Below are positions 26,983 to 35,235 of a stretch of DNA of 64,000 bases, piece after piece (position 1 is the stretch's first letter; each line of letters starts with the position of its first letter). Origin of the DNA: Kribbella solani (GTDB lineage: Bacteria; Actinomycetota; Actinomycetes; Propionibacteriales; Kribbellaceae); assembly GCF_014205295.1 (NCBI RefSeq), contig NZ_JACHNF010000001.1, positions 2,294,001 through 2,358,000 of the forward strand, read 5' to 3'. The notes under the pieces are model-generated. The model saw only the letters and a program-made list of their open reading frames with translations. It did no database searches and was not told the origin of the DNA. A program made the translations under genes and the position numbers.

Positions 26983-27911
26983 CAGTTCGTCCTCCGCAGC
27001 CGCACGTCGAACGCGTCCCGTACGCCGTCGCCGAGCAAGGTGAAGCCGAGTACGGCGAGGAACAGCATCGCGCCGGGGAACAGCAGGAACCACGGGTCGG
27101 CGCCCGTGTACACCCAGGCGATCGAGTCCGCGATCGAGCGGCCGAGACTCGGTGTCGGTGGTGGTACGCCGACGCCGAGGAAGGACAGTGCGGCCTCCGT
27201 ACCGACGTAGCCCGGGATGGCCAGCGTGGCGATCACCAGGACCGGGCCGAGCAGGTTCGGCAGGAGCTCGCGGGTGATCACCATCCAGCCGGACGAACCG
27301 ACGCTGCGGGCCGCCTCGACGAACTCACGGGCGACCAGCGAGCGGGCCTGGTTCCGGATCAGGCGCGCCAGGGCGGCCCAGCCGAAGAAGCTCAGCACCA
27401 GGATCAGCAGCAGCCAGCGCGGGAACCTGGCCGGCACGATGATGCCGAGGGCAATCATGAAGACCAGCTGCGGGAAACCGAACAGGAAGTCCAGCAACCG
27501 GGACAGGATCGCGTCGTACCAGCCGCCGAAGTACGCCGCGCTGATGCCGGCCAGGGTGCCGACCACGGCCGTGATCACGGTCACCACGACGGCGATGAAC
27601 AGCGACGTCCGCAGGCCGAGCACCACGATCGAGAACAGGTCCCGGCCGGTCAGCGGCTCGACGCCGAACCAGTGGCTGCCGCTCACGCCCCCGAGCGCCC
27701 CACGCGGCGCGTTCCCACGGGCCGGGTCGAGCAGGTCGATGTGGTACGTGGTCGCGTCCTGGCCGGCCAGCTTGACCAGCAGCGGCGCGGCCGCGGCGAT
27801 CACGACCAGCAACACCACCAGCACCAGACCGACCCGCGCGCTCCGATCACGCCGCATCCGGCGCAACGCCTGCCGGGTGGGCGATACGGTCCCGGCGACC
27901 GAGGAAGTCAC
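26982..27911 (-). CDS. Peptide ABC transporter permease, DppC type
   Basis: 309 residues, first gene of the importer operon. After a basic N-terminus (RQALRRMRRDRSARVG) come a first helix, a long periplasmic loop with HWFGVEPLTGRDLFS, and five more helices; the EAA loop is FVEAARSVGSSGWMVITREL. The GTG at 27911 was chosen because AGGAG lies about six bases upstream. Longer frames start within the divergent gene's leader. Confidence 0.92.
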   Translation of the reverse strand: MTSSVAGTVSPTRQALRRMRRDRSARVGLVLVVLLVVIAAAAPLLVKLAGQDATTYHIDLLDPARGNAPRGALGGVSGSHWFGVEPLTGRDLFSIVVLGLRTSLFIAVVVTVITAVVGTLAGISAAYFGGWYDAILSRLLDFLFGFPQLVFMIALGIIVPARFPRWLLLILVLSFFGWAALARLIRNQARSLVAREFVEAARSVGSSGWMVITRELLPNLLGPVLVIATLAIPGYVGTEAALSFLGVGVPPPTPSLGRSIADSIAWVYTGADPWFLLFPGAMLFLAVLGFTLLGDGVRDAFDVRLRRTN

Positions 27912-28155
27912 AAGCACTCCTGAGGTTCGAATCACACAGCCGACAAAACCTAGGCCGCATCCTTCCACCACCCCGACCACATCTCGAATCCCGAGAATCT
28001 CAGGTTGATAACTGCGGATTCGGGTTAGCTCTAGCCAATTGGTTACGCTCCGCTGATGCCGCGGATCGGTGAACGCATCCTCGGTACTACATAGGTGGGC
28101 ACATCCCGCCAGTAAACGCGTACCGGGAACTGCTTCGGTGGCTGACACTGGCGTG

Positions 28156-28857
28156 ATGGACATTGCGCTGGAACTCGTACACGAGCTCTACCCCGACGCC
28201 CGGGCGGCTTGGCTTGGCGGGAGTGTGGTGCGGGGAGATGCGGGGCCTGGGTCCGACTTGGATGTCACCGTGCTGCTGGACGGACCACCGGCGCCACGAC
28301 GGAAGTCGCTGATGTACGGCGGGTGGCCGGTGGAGTTGTTCGTACACACCGAGAAGTCGTTGCGGTACTTTGCCGACAAGGACCGGGAGCGGCACCAGCC
28401 GACGATGATGCGACTGGTCGGGGAATCCGTGGTTCTGGTGGACACCGACGGCTCTGGCGCACGGCTGCAGGCGGAGTACCTGGCCGAGGTCGCGGCTGGT
28501 CCACGTGCGCTGTCCACCGACGAGCTGAATCTCCTTCGGTACACGATCACCGACCTACTGAACGACCTACCCGGAGCCGCGCCAGACGTCCGGCTGGCCA
28601 TCAGATCAACCCTCTGGCAGGAGGCAGCCCGCCTGCTACTACTAGGCGCCGGCCACTGGGCCGGCACCAGCAAAGGCCTACTACGCGAGGTCACCCGCTA
28701 CGACGCCACCCACAACACCACCCACGCGACCGCCCTGATCGAAGGCCTAAGAGCCGACGACAACCAACTAGCCCACGAGGCAGACACCATCCTGGCCGCG
28801 TACGGCGGGCGGCTGTTCGCCGGGTTTGAGCTGGCGGCTCCGGAGCTACCCGAGTAG
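28156..28857 (+). CDS. Nucleotidyltransferase-domain protein
   Basis: 233 residues. The pol-beta-type signature GGSVVRGDAGPGSDLDVTVLL gives the GS and DxD elements near residues 19-36. The C-terminal half is helical (TLWQEAARLLLLGAGHWAGTSKGLL), like kanamycin-type or minimal nucleotidyltransferases. Target unknown; no adjacent HEPN gene, so a toxin-antitoxin role is not supported. ATG 28156 is my choice; GTG 28138 and 28153 are in frame. It converges on the next gene with a 12-bp overlap. Confidence 0.75.
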   Translation: MDIALELVHELYPDARAAWLGGSVVRGDAGPGSDLDVTVLLDGPPAPRRKSLMYGGWPVELFVHTEKSLRYFADKDRERHQPTMMRLVGESVVLVDTDGSGARLQAEYLAEVAAGPRALSTDELNLLRYTITDLLNDLPGAAPDVRLAIRSTLWQEAARLLLLGAGHWAGTSKGLLREVTRYDATHNTTHATALIEGLRADDNQLAHEADTILAAYGGRLFAGFELAAPELPE

Positions 28858-29520
28858 CTCGCAGCGGCGTTTGGGGAACAGGCGGGTAAGCACCAGAGCG
28901 AGGGCGGCGCCGACGGCAACGCCGGGGAGTGCCCAGCGCCAGCCGGTGAAGAAGCCCGCCTGACCGGGCCCGGTGAAGGCTGACGGTTGAGCAGCCAGTG
29001 CCGTCTGGTCCGTCGGTGGGGTTGTCTGGCCAGCGGGTGGAGCTGTCTGACGGGCGGGTGGAGCTGTCGGCTCGGCCGGTAACGCTGGTGCGGGCTGAGT
29101 CGGTTTCGGGCCGGTCAGGAGGTTCAGCGACCTGAGCAGGGCCGTGAGCTGAGCTGGGTCGGTTGGGCGGTGCCAGGTCGGCTTGGTGAGGGTGGGTGCC
29201 GTACCGGACAGGTTGTCCTGGCTGGCGATCAACGGGCCGCCCGGCGCGTCCGGGTAGATGACGTCGACCCGCCACACCGACCTGTCATAGAGCCTCCAGG
29301 TGGCGCGTACGAACCGCGCGCCCAGCGCCGCACGAGGCGGATCAACTGCCGGCGGCGACAGCAGTAGCTTCTGCAGGTCGCCGTACCGGCTGTCGTTGTA
29401 GTCGAATGTGACCACTGTTGACGACGCACTGAGCGTGACACTGGTCGGACCGCCCGCCGACGCGGGCGCGGCAGTGAGTGCGAACAACAGAACGACCAGT
29501 GCGAAGGTACGGCGGACCAT
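28846..29520 (-). CDS. Secreted, C-terminally membrane-anchored protein of unknown function
   Basis: 224 residues. Signal peptide MVRRTFALVVLLFALTAAPASA with likely cleavage after about residue 22. A globular part follows (SSTVVTFDYNDSRYGDL, then ATWRLYDRSVWRVDVIYPD), then a Pro/Thr/Gln stalk (PTAPPARQTAPPAGQTTPP), one transmembrane helix near the end and a basic tail (FPKRRCELLG). The ATG at 29520 has GGGAG upstream at good spacing. It lies 51 bp after the putative anti-sigma gene, so it may belong to that regulon. Confidence 0.75.
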   Translation of the reverse strand: MVRRTFALVVLLFALTAAPASAGGPTSVTLSASSTVVTFDYNDSRYGDLQKLLLSPPAVDPPRAALGARFVRATWRLYDRSVWRVDVIYPDAPGGPLIASQDNLSGTAPTLTKPTWHRPTDPAQLTALLRSLNLLTGPKPTQPAPALPAEPTAPPARQTAPPAGQTTPPTDQTALAAQPSAFTGPGQAGFFTGWRWALPGVAVGAALALVLTRLFPKRRCELLG

Positions 29521-29571
29521 GGCTGCTCCCAACTGACAGTGGTGAACTCACACGGGGTACACCGCCACCAC

Positions 29572-30228
29572 TCAGGAGGTTCCGCCCGCCAGCTCGACCG
29601 CACGCTCCCGGCCGACCCCTTCAAGCCGGAACGTCACGCCATCGCGCTCCCAAACCAGCGTCGGCCCAGCGATCCGGACGACCTGCTGATTCACCAGCAC
29701 CAGCTGATGTGGCGTCTCGAACCAGTACCCGCTGACCTCCTCCACGTACTGCAGCCCCGAGTAGTACTGCTTCAGGTACGTCGGCGAGATCCCGGACCGG
29801 AACTGCTCAAGCCGCACCTCACTCCAGCTCGTCGCCACGAACCCATCCGACGCCTGGACGCCCGTCGGCGTACCCAACTGCTTCGGAAGCGCCGGTGTGA
29901 ACCCAGCAACCCGGGCAGCGTCCTTCAACGACATGCCCGGTGAAACCGCAGGGACCGAGGGCCTACCAGTTGGCGGTGTCCCGACCGGCTGCGCCTGCAC
30001 TCCCCCGATCCGCAGCCACTCCGCCACCTGCGCTCGTACCGGCGGCGTCAGCACCACACCAGCAACAACCACCAACAGCCCTGCAAAGAACACCCGCCAC
30101 CTGTCGCGCAGCCGTTTCCGTACCGGCAGGTCAGCAACCCGCTGCAACACAGCGTCCGTCAGCCCGGAGTCAACCGGCGGCACGACGACAGACCGGCCGA
30201 GTGCTCGTAACTCATCGTCCAGGTTCAT
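29572..30228 (-). CDS. Putative membrane-anchored anti-sigma factor
   Basis: 218 residues. A short cytoplasmic N-terminus (MNLDDELRALGRSVVVPP) is followed by one transmembrane helix (VFFAGLLVVVAGVVLTPPV) at about residues 46-64 and an extracytoplasmic domain with TPALPKQLGTPTGVQASDG and LVLVNQQVVRIAGPTLVWERDG. Single-span topology and ATGA overlap with the ECF sigma gene make anti-sigma the best reading, but there is no zinc-binding HxxxCxxC motif. Confidence 0.7.
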   Translation of the reverse strand: MNLDDELRALGRSVVVPPVDSGLTDAVLQRVADLPVRKRLRDRWRVFFAGLLVVVAGVVLTPPVRAQVAEWLRIGGVQAQPVGTPPTGRPSVPAVSPGMSLKDAARVAGFTPALPKQLGTPTGVQASDGFVATSWSEVRLEQFRSGISPTYLKQYYSGLQYVEEVSGYWFETPHQLVLVNQQVVRIAGPTLVWERDGVTFRLEGVGRERAVELAGGTS

Positions 30229-30743
30229 CGCTGCACCTCCTTGTCCGGCAGTGCCTCGCGGAGCCGTCCCAGTGCCCGGTGCAGCCGCGACTTGACCGTT
30301 CCACGCGGCCAACCGAGCACCGCAGCGGTCTCGGCCTCATCGAGATCCAGCAAGTACCTGCACGTCACCACCAGCCTCATCGGCTCCGGTAGCGCCCGTA
30401 CCGCACTCAACAGCTCGGTCCGCCGCTCCAGCGACACCGCCTCCTCCGCCGGGTCCAGGACGACATCCAGTGGCGCCGCCAGCTCCTCCCGCCGCGACCG
30501 CCGCCCGCGCGTACGCATCAGGTTCCGCGTCTCATTGGCGACGATCCGGAGCAACCACGGCCGGAACGGCGCACCGTCCCGGAAGCCGGCCAGCCCTCGG
30601 TACGCCTTGACGAACGCCTCCTGGACCACGTCGTCCGCGTCGGCGCCCGCGCCCAGGAACACGGCCGTCCGCTTCGCCACCGGGGCGTGCCGGTTCACCA
30701 GCTCGCCGTACGCGGCGGACTCCCCGGCGCGTACCCGAGCCAC
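30225..30743 (-). CDS. ECF (extracytoplasmic function) RNA polymerase sigma factor
   Basis: 172 residues. Region 2: AYGELVNRHAPVAKRTAVFL, then DADDVVQEAFVKAYRGLAGF. Region 4: LPEPMRLVVTCRYLLDLDEAETAAVLGWPRGTVKSRLHRALGRLREAL. It would direct RNA polymerase to a stress regulon that probably includes its own operon. The GTG at 30743 gives a rather short N-terminus. A GGAGG lies five bases before an in-frame ATC at 30770, so the true start could be that rare codon. Divergent from tldD. Confidence 0.9.
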   Translation of the reverse strand: MARVRAGESAAYGELVNRHAPVAKRTAVFLGAGADADDVVQEAFVKAYRGLAGFRDGAPFRPWLLRIVANETRNLMRTRGRRSRREELAAPLDVVLDPAEEAVSLERRTELLSAVRALPEPMRLVVTCRYLLDLDEAETAAVLGWPRGTVKSRLHRALGRLREALPDKEVQR

Positions 30744-30857
30744 GATCGCGGCTTCCTCACCCGGACTGATGCGGACCTCCTGTCACCTTCCAGTCATGTC
30801 ACCACACCGTCACTACACCGCCGAGGATTGTCGGGTTCCGGCGATAAGGTCGGGTTC

Positions 30858-32369
30858 GTGCCTGATATCGATGAAGCGTTTCTTGATCTTCCCCGGCGGG
30901 AGTTGGCTGAGGCCGCTTTGCAGCGTGCTCGGGATCTCGGTGTGGTGTTCGCCGAGTTTCGGCTGGAGCGGATTCGGTCGGAGTCCATTTCGTTGCGGGA
31001 CAGCGTGCTGGAGAGTGCCAAGGACGACGAGGATCTCGGTCTTGCCGTTCGGGTCATCCACGACGGGACCTGGGGGTTCGCCGCCGGGGTCGCGCTGACC
31101 GTCGACGAGGCGGTCCGGGTCGCCGAGCAGGCGGTGAACATGGCGCAGGTGTCGCGGCCGATCAATGCCGAGCCGATCGAGCTCGCGGACGAGCCGGTGT
31201 ACGACGACGTGACCTGGGTCTCGGCGTACGAGATCGATCCCTTCAGCGTCCCGCGCGCGGAGAAGGTCGCGCTGCTCACCGACTACAGCGACCGGCTGCT
31301 GAAGGCGGACGGCGTCGCGCATGTGAGCGTCCACGTCGCCACGGTGCACGAATGCAAGTACTACGCGAACACCGCGGGCACTTCGTACACGCAGCAGCGG
31401 GTGCGGATCGGTCCGGACATCACCGCGCACGCGGTCGCCGAGGACCGCTTCGACTCGATGTCGTCGTGCGCGCCGCCGGCCGGGCGCGGCTGGGAGTACC
31501 TGACCGGTACGGGCTGGAACTGGGATGACGAGCTGGCCCGGATCCCCGGCTGGCTGGCCGAGAAGATGGCGGCGCCGAGCGTCGACGCGGGGACGTACGA
31601 CGTGGTCGTCGACCCGACGAACCTCTGGCTGACCATCCACGAGTCGATCGGCCACGCGACCGAGCTGGACCGCGCGCTCGGCTACGAGGCGAACTACGCG
31701 GGCACCAGCTTCGCCACCCTCGACAAGCTGGGCACGCTCGAGTACGGCTCGCCGGTGATGCACGTGACCGGCGACCGGACCGCGGAACACGGCCTGTCGA
31801 CGGTCGGGTACGACGACGAAGGCGTCGCCGGACAGCAATGGGATCTCGTCAAGGACGGTGTCCTGGTCGGGTACCAGGTCGACCGCCGGATGGCGAAGAA
31901 GAACGAGGACGTGCTCGGTACGCCCCGGTCGAACGGCTGCGCGTACGCGGACTCGTCCGGCCACATCCCGATCCAGCGGATGGCCAACGTCTCGCTGCAG
32001 CCGGCGCCGGACGGCCCGTCCACGGAGGAACTGATCAGCCGGGTCAAGAACGGGATCTACATCGTCGGCGACAAGTCCTGGTCGATCGACATGCAGCGGT
32101 ACAACTTCCAGTTCACCGGGCAGCGGTTCTTCAAGATCACCGACGGCAAGCTCGACGGCCAGCTCCGCGACGTCGCGTACCAGGCCACCACGACCGACTT
32201 CTGGGGCTCGATGGAGGCGGTCGGCGGTCCACAGACGTACCTGCTCGGCGGCGCGCTGAACTGCGGCAAGGCCGAGCCGGCCCAGTCCGGCGCGGTCACC
32301 CACGGCTGCCCGTCCGCGCTGTTCCGCAACGTCCGCATTCTCAACACGACGCAGGAGGCCGGCCGGTGA
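30858..32369 (+). CDS. tldD: Metalloprotease TldD homologue
   Basis: 503 residues. TldD/TldE is a heterodimeric zinc protease that degrades unfolded peptides and processes some ribosomal natural products. The zinc motif HESIGHATELD is the TldD HExxxH. The end of the protein carries the conserved CGKAEPAQSG and TTQEAGR. GTG start at 30858. The stop overlaps the tldE start (GTGA). Confidence 0.93.
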   Translation: MPDIDEAFLDLPRRELAEAALQRARDLGVVFAEFRLERIRSESISLRDSVLESAKDDEDLGLAVRVIHDGTWGFAAGVALTVDEAVRVAEQAVNMAQVSRPINAEPIELADEPVYDDVTWVSAYEIDPFSVPRAEKVALLTDYSDRLLKADGVAHVSVHVATVHECKYYANTAGTSYTQQRVRIGPDITAHAVAEDRFDSMSSCAPPAGRGWEYLTGTGWNWDDELARIPGWLAEKMAAPSVDAGTYDVVVDPTNLWLTIHESIGHATELDRALGYEANYAGTSFATLDKLGTLEYGSPVMHVTGDRTAEHGLSTVGYDDEGVAGQQWDLVKDGVLVGYQVDRRMAKKNEDVLGTPRSNGCAYADSSGHIPIQRMANVSLQPAPDGPSTEELISRVKNGIYIVGDKSWSIDMQRYNFQFTGQRFFKITDGKLDGQLRDVAYQATTTDFWGSMEAVGGPQTYLLGGALNCGKAEPAQSGAVTHGCPSALFRNVRILNTTQEAGR

Positions 32370-33772
32370 CGGGCATCCAACTCACCCCGCAGGACACGAT
32401 CGAGCGGGGACTCGCGCTGGCCGCGGCCGAAGGCGCCGACGGCTGCGTCGTACTGGTAGCGGAGACTTCGAGCGCGAACCTGCGCTGGGCCAACAACACC
32501 CTGACCACGAACGGCGCGATGCGCGGCTCGAGCGTGACCGTGATCACCACGGTCGGGGCCGGCGAGGGTACGGCGGCCGGCGTGATCGGCCGTTCGTCGG
32601 TCACCGAGGACACGCTCCGTGAGATCGTCGCGGCGGCGATCGCGACCGCCCGCGCGGCCGGCCCGGCCGAGGACGCGCGCCCGCTGGTCGAGGGCACGAC
32701 CGGCGCCGACTGGGCGCTGGAACCCGAGGAGACCTCGGTCGGCGTGTACGAGAAGTTCGCGCCGGCGCTCGGTGAATCGCTGCGGCGCGCTACCCAGCAG
32801 GACCGCCGCCTGTACGGTTTCGCCGACCACGAGGTCGTCACGCTGTACGTCGGCTCGTCCGCCGGGCTGCGGCTGCGGCAGGCGCTCCCCCGCGGCTACG
32901 TGTCGTCGACCGGCAAGAACGCCGACCTCAGCCACTCGGCCTGGGTCGGCACCGCCACCAGGGACTTCGCCGACGTCGACCCGCTGGCGCTGGATGCCGA
33001 GCTGACCCGGCGGCTCGGCTGGGCGACCCGGACCGTCTCGGTGGACGCCGGCCGGCACCCGACGATCCTCCCGCCCGCCGCGGTCGCGGATCTGATGACG
33101 TACTTGTTCTGGCAGCTCGACGGCCGGGACGCGTTCGAAGGCCAGACCGTCTTCTCCAAGTCCGGAGGCGGCACGCGGCTCGGTGACACGCTGTCGCCGC
33201 AGCCGGTGAACCTGCGCTCCGACCCGTCTTTGTCCGGCCTGGAGGCGTTCGCGTTCGCGGTCGCGCGTACGTCGGGTGGTTCGTCGAGCGTGTTCGACAA
33301 CGGGCTGACGCTGGCCGCGACGGACTGGATTCGGAGCGGGAAGCTGGAGAGCCTGATGACCAGCCGGCACACCGCCGACCTGATCGGCGTACCAGCGGCA
33401 ACGCCGAACATCGGCAACTACGTACTGTCAGTGGACGCCGCGACCGGTACGACCGACGACCTGGTCGCGGGGCTCGGCAACGGCCTGCTGCTGACCTGCC
33501 TCTGGTACATCCGGATGGTGGATCCGCAGACGCTGCTGCTGACCGGGCTGACCCGCGACGGCGTCTACCTGGTCGAGAACGGCGAGGTGACCGGCGCCGT
33601 GAACAACTTCCGCTTCAACGAGAGCCCGGTCGACCTGCTGGCCCGGTTCACGACCGCGGGCGCCACGGTGCCGGCGTTCTCGCGGGAGTGGGGCGACTAC
33701 TTCTCACGGACCGCGACGCCGCCGCTGCTGGTGCCGGACTTCAACATGTCGAGCGTCAGCCAGGCAAGCTGA
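32366..33772 (+). CDS. tldE: TldE/PmbA metalloprotease partner subunit
   Basis: 468 residues, homologous to the preceding protein but lacking the zinc motif, as expected for the TldE (PmbA) subunit that shapes the active site of the heterodimer. Visible family segments are SSFNVFDNG-like ARTSGGSSSVFDNGLTLA and NFRFNESPVDLLARF. Translation is coupled to tldD. A strong terminator follows 11 bp after the stop. No RiPP precursor is apparent nearby. Confidence 0.9.
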   Translation: MTGIQLTPQDTIERGLALAAAEGADGCVVLVAETSSANLRWANNTLTTNGAMRGSSVTVITTVGAGEGTAAGVIGRSSVTEDTLREIVAAAIATARAAGPAEDARPLVEGTTGADWALEPEETSVGVYEKFAPALGESLRRATQQDRRLYGFADHEVVTLYVGSSAGLRLRQALPRGYVSSTGKNADLSHSAWVGTATRDFADVDPLALDAELTRRLGWATRTVSVDAGRHPTILPPAAVADLMTYLFWQLDGRDAFEGQTVFSKSGGGTRLGDTLSPQPVNLRSDPSLSGLEAFAFAVARTSGGSSSVFDNGLTLAATDWIRSGKLESLMTSRHTADLIGVPAATPNIGNYVLSVDAATGTTDDLVAGLGNGLLLTCLWYIRMVDPQTLLLTGLTRDGVYLVENGEVTGAVNNFRFNESPVDLLARFTTAGATVPAFSREWGDYFSRTATPPLLVPDFNMSSVSQAS

Positions 33773-33783
33773 CGCTGGACATG

Positions 33784-33817
33784 AGAACGCCCCGCGGAGT
33801 GATCCGCGGGGCGTTCT
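33784..33817. terminator. Strong hairpin terminator after tldDE
   Basis: A perfect 15-bp stem, AGAACGCCCCGCGGA and TCCGCGGGGCGTTCT, with a GTGA tetraloop, followed by GCTGTCTGG. It separates tldE from the convergent DUF805 gene and can act both ways. Confidence 0.85.
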
Positions 33818-33831
33818 GCTGTCTGGTGTGA

Positions 33832-34257
33832 TCAGACGGTCGGGTAGCCCGGCTCCGTCGGACCAGCCATGCCCGGGCCGCCGAACCGCTCGGCCGCCTT
33901 CGGGTCCGGACCGTACTGGTTGTCACCGGCGTTGCCCTCCTGGGCGGCCAGCACGATGAACCAGATGAAACCGACACACGGGATCAGGTTGATCAGGACC
34001 CACCAGCCGGAACGCCCGGTGTCGTGCATCCGCCGGATCGCCACACCGATCCCCGGCAGCAGGATGGCCAGGCTGTAGATCGTCTGCAGCCAGCCACCGG
34101 AGTTGCTCGAACTGAAGTCGAGCCCGAGGATCCGGTCCAGGGTGGACAGGATGATCGAGACGATCGTGCTGAAGAGCACGAACAGCCAGTACTCTTTGCG
34201 CCGGGCCCGCCCGGTGAACACGGCGTACTTCTTGAGAACGTCGATGTACCACTGCAT
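33832..34257 (-). CDS. DUF805 small membrane protein
   Basis: 141 residues. MQWYIDVLKKYAVFTGRARRKEYW is the DUF805 opening, and IRRMHDTGRSGWWVLINLIP the second family motif. About four hydrophobic helices, then a polar Gly/Pro tail. Function unknown. The 161 bp upstream to the methyltransferase gene are less GC-rich and should contain its promoter; I see no other gene there. Confidence 0.88.
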   Translation of the reverse strand: MQWYIDVLKKYAVFTGRARRKEYWLFVLFSTIVSIILSTLDRILGLDFSSSNSGGWLQTIYSLAILLPGIGVAIRRMHDTGRSGWWVLINLIPCVGFIWFIVLAAQEGNAGDNQYGPDPKAAERFGGPGMAGPTEPGYPTV

Positions 34258-34418
34258 TGCTGTATCTCCGATTGTCGAAGGTGAGACGCGGACAGAGCTT
34301 GTCGGAACAGGTTCATTTCGTCAATGCAAGTTTTCGCTTTGGTGACCACACCGCAATCTGGCACGCCGGTTCCGCAGGCAACGTCACCAGTTCGGGACCG
34401 TTGCACCTAGAGCCGGCT

Positions 34419-35156
34419 TCAGCTTTCGGCGCCGGTTTCCGCTGGTGCTTCCATCGACGTTGCCGCGGTGGTTCCGGTTCCGTCGGCCTTGGTCATCGTG
34501 ACCCGCCACATCCGCCGCCGGCCTTCCTCGTACGGCGCGGTCTCGTCCAGCCGCCAGTTCGCGCCGAGCTCGGCCACCAGGGTCTCGTCGAAGAACCGGC
34601 CGACGAAACCCTCGTGGACGGACAGGCCGTCGTCCAGTTGCTGCCAGTGTCGCGAACACGGGTCGTCCGTCGACCACACCGCGTACACGAATCGCCCACC
34701 AGGACAGAGCACGCGGTGGATCTCGGCGACCAGCGAGCGCAGCTCGGACGGCGCGAAGGCCATGTTCAGCAGGAGATTCGCGAACACCGCGTCGACAGTC
34801 GCGTCCGCCGGCGGCAACGGGTCGCGGACGTCGTGCAACGCCGCGGTCACCCGGTCGTCGAGCCCGTCCCGCTGTGCCTGCAGCCGCAACTGATCGAGCG
34901 CCGTCTCGCTGAAGTCGGTCGCGTGCACGCTGAAACCCTGCCTGGCCAGGAAAAGCGCGTCCCGCCCATGACCTGCCCCCAGTTCCAGCACGTCATCGAT
35001 GCCCGCGGCACCGAACGCCTCGACCGCCCAGCGCGCCGCGGACGACGGCTCCACCCCGTGCAGCAACGCTTTCCGCGCGTACGCCGAGTCCCAGCGTTCC
35101 TGCTGAGCTCTGGCGAGCTCAATGTGACCGCTACTGCCCGAATGCCCAGTCTGCAT
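34419..35156 (-). CDS. Class I SAM-dependent methyltransferase
   Basis: 245 residues. SAM-binding motif VLELGAGHGRDALFLARQG, post-I acidic HATDFSE, motif II FANLLLNMAF and motif III LCPGGRFVYAVWSTDD. Small-molecule type (Methyltransf_11/25). It lies 79 bp downstream of the siderophore operon on the same strand and could be read through, but substrate and link are unproven. Confidence 0.8.
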   Translation of the reverse strand: MQTGHSGSSGHIELARAQQERWDSAYARKALLHGVEPSSAARWAVEAFGAAGIDDVLELGAGHGRDALFLARQGFSVHATDFSETALDQLRLQAQRDGLDDRVTAALHDVRDPLPPADATVDAVFANLLLNMAFAPSELRSLVAEIHRVLCPGGRFVYAVWSTDDPCSRHWQQLDDGLSVHEGFVGRFFDETLVAELGANWRLDETAPYEEGRRRMWRVTMTKADGTGTTAATSMEAPAETGAES

Positions 35157-35235
35157 GGTGGTGCTCCCCGTGTTCGTCCCACCGATCTGGACGATCGACG
35201 GACCGCAGCAGCCTACGTCAACAATGCTCGTGCAG

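Noticed and set aside
27921..27932. GGTTCGAATC, the consensus of a tRNA T-arm.
   Set aside because: The bases 5' of it are the start of the dppC-type gene, and no acceptor stem, D-arm or anticodon arm can be formed.
28156..28857. The nucleotidyltransferase considered as a MNT/HEPN toxin-antitoxin pair.
   Set aside because: No HEPN gene is adjacent; the neighbours are a convergent secreted protein and a divergent peptide importer.
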